DNA of 64,000 nt from NCBI RefSeq assembly GCF_026965535.1, contig NZ_CP114039.1:5332001-5396000 (forward strand), in the 5' to 3' direction. Under the pieces are notes generated by a model. The model was not told the origin of the DNA. It saw nothing but the letters and a program-made list of their open reading frames with translations, and did no database searches. The stretch is from Corallococcus sp. NCRR (GTDB taxonomy: Bacteria; Myxococcota; Myxococcia; Myxococcales; Myxococcaceae). Of the stretch, positions 18,857 to 28,021 are shown piece by piece. Positions within the stretch are counted from its first letter, which is position 1. Each line of letters opens with the position of its first letter. The translations under genes and the position numbers were made by a program.

Positions 18857-19075
18857 GTTCCGCCTCCCTTCAATGTCCACGAGGCGAAACCTAACCCCCG
18901 GTGCACAGGCCAGCACTCCGCGCCTTGCGGTCGAATTCGGGCCGTCATGGAACAGGGCGTCATGGCAGGAAGCTGTCCAGCCGCGCCGGCAGTGAACCCC
19001 GCGCAATGCGTGGCAGCACGTCCGCGTACGACGTGACAGGATGCCGCACCCATTCCTCCTTCCCATGAGCAAGCC

Positions 19076-22000
19076 ATGTCCCACCTGCGTCTGATGTGGA
19101 AACGCTCCCGTCTGCTCTGGCCCACGCTGGCCGCATGCGCCTCGGCCTCTGCATGGGCTGCCCCCGCGTCCATCGCCATCCCCAACGCCGGCTTTGAATC
19201 CGGCGCCGCCAGCGGCCTGCCCCAGGGCTGGACCGCGTCAGGCCAGGGCAAGGTGTCCGCCCGCACCGACGCGAAGTCGGAGGGCAGCCGCAGCCTCGTC
19301 ATCGAAAGCCCCCAGGGCGGCGCGGAGACCACCGTCGTCTCCGAGCCCGTGAAGCTCCAGGTGGGCCGCCTCTACCGGCTCTCCGCCTGGGTGCGCACCC
19401 AGGGCGTGCAGGCGGACGCGCAGGCCCGCTATCCCACGGCGCTGGGCGCGTGTCTGTCCATGCAGAGCTTCCCCTTCACCAACTGCTCTCCGCCGCAGGG
19501 CGCCGACCAGAGCGGCCGGGTGCAGGTGCTGTTCTTCGCCACCACGTCCAATGACCGCGTGCGCGCGCACCTGGGCCACAACGGCAAGGCCACCGGCACC
19601 GCGTGGTTCGACGACGTGAAGCTGGAGGAGGTGACCGACGTCACCCAGTACATCCCGATGGAGAGCGTGCGGTGGGCCGGCAAGGGCTTCCGCTACGACG
19701 ACGGCGGCTGGGTGTACGTGCACATCGAGGGCGAGCCCTACGAGCGCGGCCGTCAGTACGGCGAGCTCGTGTCGCAGGAGATCGTCCGCTACATCGAGAA
19801 GCTGGGCATCCAGAAGGATAAGGCGGACGCCGCGAAGGGCTGGGCGCAGGTGCGCCTGCTCGCGGACTCGCTGTTCCTGCGCCGCTTCGACCCCGAGTAC
19901 CTGGAGGAGATGAAGGGCATCGCCGACGGCGCCAACGTGGGCGGCGCGAAGTTCAAGGGCCCGGATGGCAAGGAGCGCGACCTGGACGTGCTCGACGTCG
20001 TCGCCATCAACTCCGCCGTGGACCTGGGCCAGCTGGAGGACGCCAACCGCGTCACCGCGTCCCCGATCTCCGGGCGCACCTTCCTCAAGGGCGAGGACGA
20101 GAACGGCCGGGCGGGGGAGGGCGACCACTGCTCGTCCTTCGTGGCCACGAAGTCCGCGACGAAGGATGGCCGCGTCGTCATGGGCCAGATCTTCATGTGG
20201 AACGGCTACACCGGCGTCCACTGGGACGTGGTGCTGGACGTGCAGCCCACCAAGGGCCACCGCTTCGTGATGCAGACCTTCCCGGGCGGCATCCACAGCG
20301 GCTCCGACTGGATGCTCAACGACGCGGGCATCGTCATCGGCGAGACGACCGTGGGCCAGACGCCCTTCAACATCGACGGCACCCCGCAGAGCAACCGCAT
20401 CCGCAAGGCCGTGCAGTACGCGAACTCCATCGACGACGTGGAGCGCATCCTCAAGGACCGCAACAACGGTCTCTATACCAACGACTGGACGCTCGCGGAC
20501 ACCAAGACGGACGAGGGCGCGTGCCTGCTCCTGGGCACCGCGAAGACGCGGCTGTGGCGCACCGGCAGCAAGGGCAAGGCCGGGGATACGCCTGGAAACC
20601 TCAAGGACTTCATCTGGGCCAACAACAACAACCGCGACCCGGAGGTCCGCAAGGAGTCCGTACCCAACGCGAGCAACGCTCCGGTGGACCTGGCCTTCAA
20701 CACCTGGAACCGCGACGTCGCCTTCCAGGAGTACTACGCGAAGTACGGCAAGGGCGGCTTCGACGTGGACAGCGCCACGCGCATGATGGCGTCCAGCCCC
20801 ATCAACCGTCCGCACGCGTGTGACGGGAAGATCACCACCTCGGAGATGACCGAGAAGCTGATGTTCCTGGCCCACTACGGCAAGACGACGCTGCGCGAGA
20901 AGATGGTGGGCAGCCGCTGGATTCCGGACCTGCCCGGCGCCACGCCGCACCTGTCCCTGGGCTACACCGCCTTCAGCCCCATCTACGTGGCGGACCAGCT
21001 GAAGGCCGCGAAGGCGAAGCAGAAGCCGGAGCCCAAGGCGGACAAGCCCAAGCGCGACTTCGCCCGCGTGAAGGACGCGCTGTCCTTCGACGAGAAGAAG
21101 CTCTGGGCCAACACGGTGTTCCCCGCGACGGACGCGGACAACTGGTTCGGCAGCGGCTCCGCCGCGTACTGGACCCAGCTCCGGGACCTGCCGGAAGGGG
21201 ACGACCTGTCCAAGGCCTTCGACGCCCAGCGCGACGCGCTCGCGGAGCTCAACGCCCGCTACCTGTACGTCACGGCCCGCGAGGGCGACGTGGTGCCCAC
21301 CGCCGCGCGCACGGACTACGGCCGTTATGGCCAGTACGCGGTGCCGCGCATCAAGGGCACGTACCTGCTGCACCAGCTGCGGCTGACCCTGGGCAACGCG
21401 AAGTTCGCCAAGGTGATGGGCGCGGTGCACTCGAAGTTCGCGAACAAGAAGCTCACCACCCAGGACTTCATCCGCACCGCTTCGGAGGCCGCGGGCCAGG
21501 ACGTGAGCCCCTGGGTGAAGCAGTGGGTGGAGCGCGGGGGCCTGCCCGCGCCGCGCCTCACCTCCCGCGCCCAGAAGGCCAAGGAGGGCTACGAGGTGAC
21601 GCTGAAGGTGGACCAGTCCGGTACGCCCTGGCGCTTCGCCACGCTGGTGGAGGTGCAGACGGAGAAGGGGGCCGTGCTGGAGCGCATGGAGGTGAAGAGC
21701 GGCAGCGACACCTTCACCGTGAAGGTCCCGGACCGGCCGGTGCGCGTGGTGTTCAACGTGGGCAACGACATCCCCGTGGCCCGCGAGCGCTACCAGACCC
21801 TGGCCAACACGCTGGATGACTGGGACAAGCTCCTCTTCGTGTACGGCTCCGCGCGCCAGGTGGAGTCCATGCGCACGCTGGCGACGAACTACCGCGAGCA
21901 GTTGGCGGACGCGTCCCCGGAGCGCCTGGCCCCGCTCAAGCCGGACGCGGAGGTGACGGACGCGGAGCTCGCGGACCGCGACCTCGTCGTCTTCGGGGGC

Positions 22001-22348
22001 CTGGAGGACAACGGGCTCATGGCGCGCCTGGCGGCGGAGAAGAAGCTGCCGGTGGAGCTGGGCCGGCGCTTCTTCCGCTGGCAGGGCAAGACGTACGGCC
22101 GCGCGGATGACGGCCTGGCCCTGGCGCTGCCCAACCCCTGGAACCCGAAGCGGACGCTGTACCTCTTCGTCGCCAACAGCGGCCTGGAGCTGTGGCACAT
22201 GACTCGCTCGTTCCAGCGCGGCCTCCAGAGCTGGGCGCTGTTCCGCGCGGGCGAGGTCAGCGGCAAGGGCTTCCACGCCACCGACGGCTTCACCCAGGAG
22301 CTGTCCGTGGACCTGCCGGCCCCCAAGCTGGGCATGCTCACGCCCTGA
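19076..22348 (+). CDS. Large secreted hydrolase: carbohydrate-binding-like, C45/phospholipase-B-like and M1-like regions
   Basis: A 1090-residue exported protein with a signal peptide ending near AWA-AP (residue 29). Residues about 35-190 form a CBM4/9-like jelly roll (IPNAGFESGAASGLPQGWTA, TAWFDDVKLEE). Residues about 215-620 look like an Ntn hydrolase of the peptidase C45/phospholipase B-like group: GEPYERGRQYGELVSQ and a candidate nucleophile Cys352 in GDHCSSFVA, which would need autoproteolysis. The last 400 residues resemble the helical tail of M1 aminopeptidases (VSPWVKQWVERGGLPAPRL), but I see no HExxH zinc site. Amide or ester bond hydrolysis outside the cell is likely; the substrate is unknown. 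A strong hairpin ends the unit. Confidence 0.8.
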   Translation: MSHLRLMWKRSRLLWPTLAACASASAWAAPASIAIPNAGFESGAASGLPQGWTASGQGKVSARTDAKSEGSRSLVIESPQGGAETTVVSEPVKLQVGRLYRLSAWVRTQGVQADAQARYPTALGACLSMQSFPFTNCSPPQGADQSGRVQVLFFATTSNDRVRAHLGHNGKATGTAWFDDVKLEEVTDVTQYIPMESVRWAGKGFRYDDGGWVYVHIEGEPYERGRQYGELVSQEIVRYIEKLGIQKDKADAAKGWAQVRLLADSLFLRRFDPEYLEEMKGIADGANVGGAKFKGPDGKERDLDVLDVVAINSAVDLGQLEDANRVTASPISGRTFLKGEDENGRAGEGDHCSSFVATKSATKDGRVVMGQIFMWNGYTGVHWDVVLDVQPTKGHRFVMQTFPGGIHSGSDWMLNDAGIVIGETTVGQTPFNIDGTPQSNRIRKAVQYANSIDDVERILKDRNNGLYTNDWTLADTKTDEGACLLLGTAKTRLWRTGSKGKAGDTPGNLKDFIWANNNNRDPEVRKESVPNASNAPVDLAFNTWNRDVAFQEYYAKYGKGGFDVDSATRMMASSPINRPHACDGKITTSEMTEKLMFLAHYGKTTLREKMVGSRWIPDLPGATPHLSLGYTAFSPIYVADQLKAAKAKQKPEPKADKPKRDFARVKDALSFDEKKLWANTVFPATDADNWFGSGSAAYWTQLRDLPEGDDLSKAFDAQRDALAELNARYLYVTAREGDVVPTAARTDYGRYGQYAVPRIKGTYLLHQLRLTLGNAKFAKVMGAVHSKFANKKLTTQDFIRTASEAAGQDVSPWVKQWVERGGLPAPRLTSRAQKAKEGYEVTLKVDQSGTPWRFATLVEVQTEKGAVLERMEVKSGSDTFTVKVPDRPVRVVFNVGNDIPVARERYQTLANTLDDWDKLLFVYGSARQVESMRTLATNYREQLADASPERLAPLKPDAEVTDAELADRDLVVFGGLEDNGLMARLAAEKKLPVELGRRFFRWQGKTYGRADDGLALALPNPWNPKRTLYLFVANSGLELWHMTRSFQRGLQSWALFRAGEVSGKGFHATDGFTQELSVDLPAPKLGMLTP

Positions 22349-22380
22349 GCCGCCGTCGCTGAAGATCCAGGTCGTCCAAG

Positions 22381-22415
22381 GAAGGGCCGGCGGAGCGCAC
22401 TCCCGCCGGCCCTTC
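22381..22415 (+). terminator. Strong hairpin terminator
   Basis: A perfect 13-bp stem (GAAGGGCCGGCGG with its complement) with a nine-base loop, followed by TTGCGT, lies 32 bp after the stop of the large hydrolase gene and insulates it from the efflux operon. Confidence 0.85.
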
Positions 22416-22470
22416 TTGCGTCTGCCCGCTTCCCCCCTCTGAAGGTCCCGGTCGATTTGACTCCGGCGCG

Positions 22471-22510
22471 GAGAGGGTTAAATCTCTCTTCAGGAAATGA
22501 ATCGAGATTC
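22471..22510. promoter_or_regulatory. Candidate TetR operator region overlapping the regulator start
   Basis: An A/T-rich patch in otherwise GC-rich DNA holds GAGAG-N8-CTCTC (22471-22488) and a perfect palindrome GAATC-GA-GATTC (22499-22510) that overlaps the ATG and first codons of the TetR gene. Autoregulation of the efflux operon from here is an inference. Confidence 0.4.
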
Positions 22511-23117
22511 AAAATCTGAGGCGCCCGTCAAAAGGCTGCGCTCGCGTCTGAAGGAAGCCACCGCTGACGCCATCCTGGCGGCGGCCGCGGCGGTGTTCGC
22601 TCGCGACGGCCTGCACGCGGCGAAGATGGAGTCCATCGCCGAGCAGGCAGGCGTGTCGGTGGGGACGCTCTACAACCACTTCACCGACCGCGCGGCCCTG
22701 CTGGACGCGCTGCGCGCGAAGCGCCGGCAGCTGATGCTGGACCGGCTGGACGCGGCCCTGGCCCCCGTGACGGAGCGCCCCGCGCGCGAACAACTGCGCG
22801 CCTTCGTGATGGCGCTGTTCGCTCACGTGGCGGAGCGCGACGCGTTCGTGCGGGTGCTGGTTCAGCTGCCGGAGGATCCGGCGCGCAAGAGCCGCATCCT
22901 GGCGGAGCTCAGCAAGCGCGTGGTGGTCATCGTGGACCGGGGCATCCAGGCCGGTGAGTTCCGCGCGGAGGGCCGCGCGTACTACCCGAATCTCCTGATG
23001 GGCATGGTGCGCGGCGCGTTGGACCGCCTGCGCGAGGACGACGCCGCGAACCCTCCGGCAGCCGCCTGGGCGGAGGAGATCCTCCGCGTCTTCTTGAAGG
23101 GCATCGAGGTCGACTGA
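22497..23117 (+). CDS. TetR-family transcriptional regulator of the efflux operon
   Basis: The 206-residue repressor-type protein has an N-terminal helix-turn-helix (MESIAEQAGVSVGTLYNHF, residues about 43-61) and a C-terminal helical ligand domain. Its stop is one base from the start of the EmrB-like transporter, so it heads the operon and probably represses it, with release by a toxic substrate. The first codons (AAT CGA GAT TCA AAA TCT) are A/T-rich and unlike the rest of the gene, which fits an operator overlapping the start. An AGGA lies only one base before the ATG, too close for good initiation, so translation may be weak. Confidence 0.93.
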   Translation: MNRDSKSEAPVKRLRSRLKEATADAILAAAAAVFARDGLHAAKMESIAEQAGVSVGTLYNHFTDRAALLDALRAKRRQLMLDRLDAALAPVTERPAREQLRAFVMALFAHVAERDAFVRVLVQLPEDPARKSRILAELSKRVVVIVDRGIQAGEFRAEGRAYYPNLLMGMVRGALDRLREDDAANPPAAAWAEEILRVFLKGIEVD

Positions 23118-23118
23118 C

Positions 23119-24750
23119 ATGGCGACAGCCGTCGTGACACCGGAGGTCCTGGCGCAAGTCGCGCCCAGGGCCCCCGTCAACAAGTGGCTCGTCACCCTGT
23201 CGGTGACGTTCGGCACGCTGATGGGCGCCATCGACTCGTCCATCGTGAACGTGGCGCTGCCGCAGATCCGCGGCGCCGTGGGTGCCACGGTGCAGGAGAT
23301 CACCTGGGCCACCACCGGCTTCGTCATCGCCACGGTGATGGTGATGCCGCTCACGGGCTTCCTGGGCCGCATGTTCGGCCAGAAGCGCGTGTACCTGGCG
23401 TGTCTGGTGCTCTTCGTCGCGGGCTCGTTCCTGTGCGGGTTCGCGTGGAACCTGCCCACGCTGGTGCTCTTCAGATTCCTCCAGGGACTGGGCGCGGGCG
23501 CATTGCAACCCACCGAGCAGGCCATCCTCCGGCAGACGTTCCCGCCCAAGGAGCAGGGCACCGCGATGGCCATCTTCGGCATGGCCGTGATGGTGGGCCC
23601 GGCCATTGGCCCCACGCTGGGCGGCTACATCGTGGACAACTGGCACTGGTCCTGGATCTTCTTCATCAACGTGCCGGTGGGCATCCTGGGCTTCTTCATG
23701 GTGGCCCGCTTCGTCCAGGAGGACGAACAGCTGCGCGCCACCGCGCGCCAGGAGGCCGAGAAGCAGCGCAAGCACATGGACTGGTCCGGCATCACGCTGC
23801 TCTGCATGGGCCTGGCCACGCTCCAGTACTTCCTGGAAGAGGGACAGGCGGATGACTGGTTCGAGTCCCCCGTCATCGTCATCTGCGCGCTGATCTCCGC
23901 CACGTGCCTCGTCGCCTTCGTCATCCGCGAGCTGACCGCGGAGGCCCCCGCGGTGAACCTGCGGCTGTTCAAGGACCCGGTGTTCGCGTCCGGCACGCTG
24001 TTGGGCGCGCTGGTGTTCGCGGTGCTCATGGCCAGCATGTTCCTCTTGCCGGTGTTCATGCAGGAGCTGCTGGGCTTCACCGCGACGCAGTCGGGCTTCT
24101 CGCTGATGCCGCGCACGCTGGTAATGATGTTGATGATGCCCATCGTCGGGCGGCTGTACGGCAAGGTGCCGGCGCGCATCCTGGTGGGCTTGGGCATCGT
24201 GTTCGCGGGCTTCGGCGCCTACGAGATGAGCCACTTCTCGCTCGCGACGGGCTCCAACAACATCATCGCGGCCATCGCGCTGCAGGGCGTGGGCTTCAGC
24301 ATGATGTTCGTGCCGCTCAGCGCCACGGCGCTCGGCAGCATCCCTCGCGAGCGGATGGCGGACGCGACGGGCCTCAACTCGCTGTTGCGTCAGATTGGCG
24401 GGTCCGTGGGCCTGGCCATCTTCACCACGCTCCTGTCGCGCTACACCGTGCTGTCCAAGGCCTCCATCGCCGCGCACGTGAACCCGGAGCGGTGGGAGGT
24501 CGCCAGCCGCATGGCCGCCACCCAGAAGGGGCTCATGCAGCACGGCCTGGACGCCGCGAGCGCCAGCATGGCCAGCCTCCAGATGATGGTGGGCAACGTG
24601 TCACGGCAGGCCATGGTGCTCGCGTTCGACAAGCTCTTCGTCCTGGCGGCGCTGATGTTCGTGGTGGTGCTGCCGCTCATCTACTTCCTCAAGGACCCCC
24701 CGAGCGTCGGGGGCTCCCACGAGAAACCGCACATCGACGTGGAGATTTAA
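23119..24750 (+). CDS. DHA2-family (EmrB/QacA-like) multidrug MFS transporter
   Basis: Proton-driven drug exporter of 543 residues with the 14-helix layout of the DHA2 family. The first helix carries GAIDSSIVNVALPQI, loop 2-3 has the MFS motif GRMFGQKRV, and helix 5 has the antiporter motif GMAVMVGPAIGPTLGGYIVD. It sits in the inner membrane. The adaptor gene follows 3 bp later, giving a TetR-EmrB-EmrA unit; the outer-membrane channel must come from elsewhere, for instance from the RND locus in this window. The drug spectrum cannot be read from sequence. Confidence 0.94.
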   Translation: MATAVVTPEVLAQVAPRAPVNKWLVTLSVTFGTLMGAIDSSIVNVALPQIRGAVGATVQEITWATTGFVIATVMVMPLTGFLGRMFGQKRVYLACLVLFVAGSFLCGFAWNLPTLVLFRFLQGLGAGALQPTEQAILRQTFPPKEQGTAMAIFGMAVMVGPAIGPTLGGYIVDNWHWSWIFFINVPVGILGFFMVARFVQEDEQLRATARQEAEKQRKHMDWSGITLLCMGLATLQYFLEEGQADDWFESPVIVICALISATCLVAFVIRELTAEAPAVNLRLFKDPVFASGTLLGALVFAVLMASMFLLPVFMQELLGFTATQSGFSLMPRTLVMMLMMPIVGRLYGKVPARILVGLGIVFAGFGAYEMSHFSLATGSNNIIAAIALQGVGFSMMFVPLSATALGSIPRERMADATGLNSLLRQIGGSVGLAIFTTLLSRYTVLSKASIAAHVNPERWEVASRMAATQKGLMQHGLDAASASMASLQMMVGNVSRQAMVLAFDKLFVLAALMFVVVLPLIYFLKDPPSVGGSHEKPHIDVEI

Positions 24751-24753
24751 GAC

Positions 24754-25986
24754 ATGGCAACGACAACGACTGCTCCCCAACTCGTCCCCGAAGCGGCGCC
24801 CGCGCCCGCCGCCTCGGCGCAGGCGAAGCGCGGCAAGCGGGGCTTCCTCATCCTCGGTGGCGTCGTGGCTGCCATCCTGCTGGCCATTGGCGGCTTCAAG
24901 CTCGTCACGGCCGGGCAGGAGTCCACCGACGACGCGCAGGTGGAGGCGGACGTGGTGCCCCTGGCCGCGCGCGTGTCCGGCCCCGTGGTGAAGGTGGCCG
25001 TGCTGGACAACGCCACCGTGCGCCAGGGCGACGTGCTCCTTCAAATCGACCCGCGTCCCTATGAAGCGCGCGTGAAGCAGGCGGAGGCCGAGCTGGAGTC
25101 CGCGCGCGCCCAGGCCGCCGCGGCGGACGCGCAGGCCACGGTGGCGGCGGCCGGCGCGAAGGGCGGCCTCTCCAGCGCGAAGGCGCTCGTGTCCACGAGC
25201 ACGTCCGCGGTGAGCGGCGCCCAGGCGCAGGTGGCGGCGGCCCGCGCGGCGCTGACCCGCGCGGAGGCCCAGGCCCGCAAGGCCACGCTGGACCTGGAGC
25301 GGACCCAGAGCCTGCGTCAACAGAACGTCGTGGCGCAGAGCGCTCTGGATGACGCGCAGACGGCCAACGAGACGGCGCAGGCCGCGCTCGAAGGCGCCCG
25401 CGCGCAGCTCGCCCTGGCGGAGGAGGGCCGGCGCACCGCGGAGAGCAAGGTGGCGGAGGCCCGGGGCCAGCTCGACGTGAGCGCCCCCATCGACGAGAAG
25501 ATCGCCGCCGCCCAGGCCAACGCGTCGCTGGCGCACGCTCGGGTGAAGGGCGCGGAGGCCGCGCTCGACCAGGCGAAGCTCCAGTTGGAGGACACGCGCA
25601 TCATCGCTCCGGCGGACGGCCAGGTGTCCAAGCTGTCCGTGCACGCGGGCCAACTGCTCACCCCCGGCCAGGCCGTGGCGGAGCTGGTGCCCACGACGAC
25701 CTACGTGGTGGCCAACTTCAAGGAGACGCAGGTGGGCCACATGCAGCCCGGCCAGCGCGTGGAGGTGGAGCTGGACGCCTTCTCCGGTGAGAAGCTGGAG
25801 GGCAGGGTGGAGAGCCTGTCCGGAGGCACCGGCTCCCGCTTCTCGCTGCTGCCGCCCGACAACGCGTCCGGCAACTTCGTGAAGGTGGTGCAGCGCGTGC
25901 CCGTGCGCATCTCCTGGGTGCACCCGCCGCAGGGGATGGCCCTGCGCGCCGGCCTCTCCGCCGACGTGACGGTGCACACGAAGTAG
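24754..25986 (+). CDS. HlyD/EmrA-family membrane fusion (adaptor) protein
   Basis: Periplasmic adaptor of 410 residues. A single membrane helix (GFLILGGVVAAILLAIGGF, about 30-48) follows a cytosolic, Ala-rich N-terminus. The lipoyl halves are VVPLAARVSGPVVKVAVLDN and IIAPADGQVSKLSVHAGQLL. Between them is a long Ala/Gln/Glu coiled coil (about 105-275) with heptad-like repeats. Together with the DHA2 transporter it should form an EmrAB-type pump bound to a TolC-like channel. A textbook terminator follows. Confidence 0.94.
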   Translation: MATTTTAPQLVPEAAPAPAASAQAKRGKRGFLILGGVVAAILLAIGGFKLVTAGQESTDDAQVEADVVPLAARVSGPVVKVAVLDNATVRQGDVLLQIDPRPYEARVKQAEAELESARAQAAAADAQATVAAAGAKGGLSSAKALVSTSTSAVSGAQAQVAAARAALTRAEAQARKATLDLERTQSLRQQNVVAQSALDDAQTANETAQAALEGARAQLALAEEGRRTAESKVAEARGQLDVSAPIDEKIAAAQANASLAHARVKGAEAALDQAKLQLEDTRIIAPADGQVSKLSVHAGQLLTPGQAVAELVPTTTYVVANFKETQVGHMQPGQRVEVELDAFSGEKLEGRVESLSGGTGSRFSLLPPDNASGNFVKVVQRVPVRISWVHPPQGMALRAGLSADVTVHTK

Positions 25987-26012
25987 GCCTCAGGCCCGAA
26001 GCCCCACACCCC

Positions 26013-26046
26013 AGCGCCGCGCCCCTCACGGGACGCGGCGCTTTTT
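26013..26046 (+). terminator. Rho-independent terminator of the efflux operon
   Basis: A nine-bp perfect GC stem (AGCGCCGCG with CGCGGCGCT) and a 12-base loop run straight into TTTTT (26042-26046), 26 bp after the adaptor stop. Confidence 0.9.
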
Positions 26047-26053
26047 CGTGCCG

Positions 26054-26536
26054 TCAGAGCGTGACGGACATCTCCACGTCCGCGCGCGAGTAGCCCGTCT
26101 CTCGTGACACCTCCGGGCCCTCGCGCGTGGTGACGAAGCCGTGCTTGCGGTACAGCCCCAGCGCGGGCCCCAACGCGCTGTTGGTGACGAGGTACATCCG
26201 CTTCGCGCCGCGCTCACGGGCCATGGCCAGCGCGGCCCGCATCAGCGCGTCGCCCAGGTCGCGGCCCCGTGCCTCCGGGGCCACCGCCATCTTGCACAGC
26301 TCGAACGTGTCCGCGTCCTCGCGCCTCAGCGCGCACGTGCCCTGCACCTGTCCATCCACGAGCGCGAAGAACACCTCGCCCCCCGGCGCCAAGAACATCC
26401 CGTGCGGGTCCGCGAACGAGGCCTCGTCCGAGCCCTCGATGCGGAAGTCCTTTTCAATCCACTGCCGGTTGAGCCGCGCGAAGTGCTCGCGCAGCTCCGG
26501 CCGGTAGGGGACGACCTCGACGGACGCGGGGGCCAT
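26054..26536 (-). CDS. GNAT-family N-acetyltransferase
   Basis: Acetyl-CoA-dependent transferase of about 160 residues. The core GNAT strands are seen in FFALVDGQVQGTCALRR, and the acetyl-CoA loop is CKMAVAPEARGRDLGDALM (Q/RxxGxG/A variant), followed by GAKRMYLVTNSALGPALGLY and a YRKHGF tail. The substrate is unknown. The start may be this ATG or a GTG three codons earlier that overlaps the stop of the upstream MFS gene as GTGA, so translation is probably coupled. It ends opposite the terminator of the efflux operon. Confidence 0.9.
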   Translation of the reverse strand: MAPASVEVVPYRPELREHFARLNRQWIEKDFRIEGSDEASFADPHGMFLAPGGEVFFALVDGQVQGTCALRREDADTFELCKMAVAPEARGRDLGDALMRAALAMARERGAKRMYLVTNSALGPALGLYRKHGFVTTREGPEVSRETGYSRADVEMSVTL

Positions 26537-26541
26537 GGCGC

Positions 26542-27837
26542 TCACGCGGTGGCGGCGGCCGCGGTGGGCTTCTTGCGCAGGAACATCACGAAGATGAGCG
26601 CCACGATGCTGATGCCCACCAGCGTGATCAGCCCGTCCGCCGCGATGGTGGCGCGCGTGCCGATGCCCCGGAACTCCGACGCGTGCCCGTCCAGCGCCGT
26701 GGTGTAGCTGATGGCGAAGTTGGAGGCCGCGACGAAGAGCGAGTACTTCGTCGTCACCGCCGCGCCGTCGCTCACCATCTCCAGCACCATGCCGGCGAAC
26801 GCCGCGAAGCCCGCGCCGTTCGCGAAGCTGTACGCGAGCGAACCCCAGATGTACGTGTCCGTCGTCATGGGCCCCGCCGCCATGGCGAACGCGCACATCG
26901 CCGTGGCCCCGCCCATCAGCGCGTACGCGAGCTTGCGGTTCATCCGGTCGGACAGCCAGCCGCCCATCAACGAACCCACCGCGCCGGTGACGGCCATGCC
27001 CGGACCGTTCACCATCTCCACCGTGTGCTCCGGCACCTGGTACGCGCCCGCCATCGCGCTGAAGAGGTTGGTGAGCGCGCCGCAGCTCACCGGCGCCAGG
27101 CAGAGCACCAGCATGATGAGCCCGTCGCGGCTGAAGGCCGTCTTCACCAGGTCCATCACGATGCTCTTCACCCGGTCCACCGCCGCCTTGAACAGCGGCC
27201 CGGTGGGCACGGTGGAGGGGTCATGCCGCTCGGTGATCCAGAAGATGCCCGCGCCGCTCGCCAGCACCAGCGTGGCCAGCACGATGCCCGCGACCTGCCG
27301 GGAGAACTGCGTCGCCAGGAAGATGGCCAGCGCGCCCATCATCGCGGTGGAGCCCACGTTGCCCGCCATCTGCCAGCCGCCCGTGCGCCCCTTGTCGGAC
27401 GGCTTGGACGTCGTGGCCATCAGGCCGTTGAGCGCCGCGTGCGCCGTGGTCGCCGCCGCCTGCAACGCGGTGAGCAGCAGCGTGAAGACGCCCAGGTGTT
27501 GCGCGGGCTCCGGGAACATCGCGCACGCCAGCAGCAGCAGCGCGGTGAGCAGCGTGCTCACGCCGTACCAGACGCGGCGCCAGGGCCCCAGGTCGATGAG
27601 CGGCACCCACAGCAGCTTCCACGCGTGCGGCGAGAAGGCCGTGCCGGACAGCACGCCAATCTCCGCCAGCGGCATCCCGTCCTTCGCCAGCCAGTACGGC
27701 ACCGCCGTCTGCAGGTAGCCCACCGCGGCGCCGAACTGCACCTCCAGCAGGCCGAACAGCGGGGGCCAGGCCCAGCGCGGTTCCTCGGCGGAGGCGGTGG
27801 CCGGAAGGGCGGTCTCTTGTTCAATCAAGGGCGACAC
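26542..27837 (-). CDS. MFS permease, AmpG-like
   Basis: A 12-helix inner-membrane protein of 431 residues. Features fitting AmpG/PAT-type permeases are the early VPYWLAKDGMPLAEIGVLSG, KLLWVPLIDLGPWRR and GRTGGWQMAGNVGSTAMMG segments. AmpG proteins import muropeptides and related PAT proteins carry acetyl-CoA; which applies here is unclear. A GNAT acetyltransferase follows with overlap, and no beta-lactamase or cell-wall recycling gene is near. Substrate assignment is therefore open. Confidence 0.85.
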   Translation of the reverse strand: MSPLIEQETALPATASAEEPRWAWPPLFGLLEVQFGAAVGYLQTAVPYWLAKDGMPLAEIGVLSGTAFSPHAWKLLWVPLIDLGPWRRVWYGVSTLLTALLLLACAMFPEPAQHLGVFTLLLTALQAAATTAHAALNGLMATTSKPSDKGRTGGWQMAGNVGSTAMMGALAIFLATQFSRQVAGIVLATLVLASGAGIFWITERHDPSTVPTGPLFKAAVDRVKSIVMDLVKTAFSRDGLIMLVLCLAPVSCGALTNLFSAMAGAYQVPEHTVEMVNGPGMAVTGAVGSLMGGWLSDRMNRKLAYALMGGATAMCAFAMAAGPMTTDTYIWGSLAYSFANGAGFAAFAGMVLEMVSDGAAVTTKYSLFVAASNFAISYTTALDGHASEFRGIGTRATIAADGLITLVGISIVALIFVMFLRKKPTAAAATA

Positions 27838-28021
27838 CTACAGGGGAGAACAGGGGAGGGTGGGATTCTAGACACCTTGGGCGTCCTGCACAGCGCAACG
27901 CACCGCGCCGTCCGCTCGGATGCACCGGGTGGGAGGGGCCCCTTCAACGGGGAGTCCTGGTCCGTGTCGGAAGCCGGGACTAGCTTGCCCGCGCTTTCCC
28001 CCACAACCCCGAGGTCCCCCG

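Noticed and set aside
19238..22276. A 1012-codon open frame opposite the large hydrolase
   Set aside because: It is a GC3-driven shadow: Val/Ala/Arg/His-rich, without domain pattern, and the plus strand has a signal peptide and recognisable domains.
20983..22348. Active M1 aminopeptidase
   Set aside because: No HExxH...E zinc site is visible in the M1-like tail.
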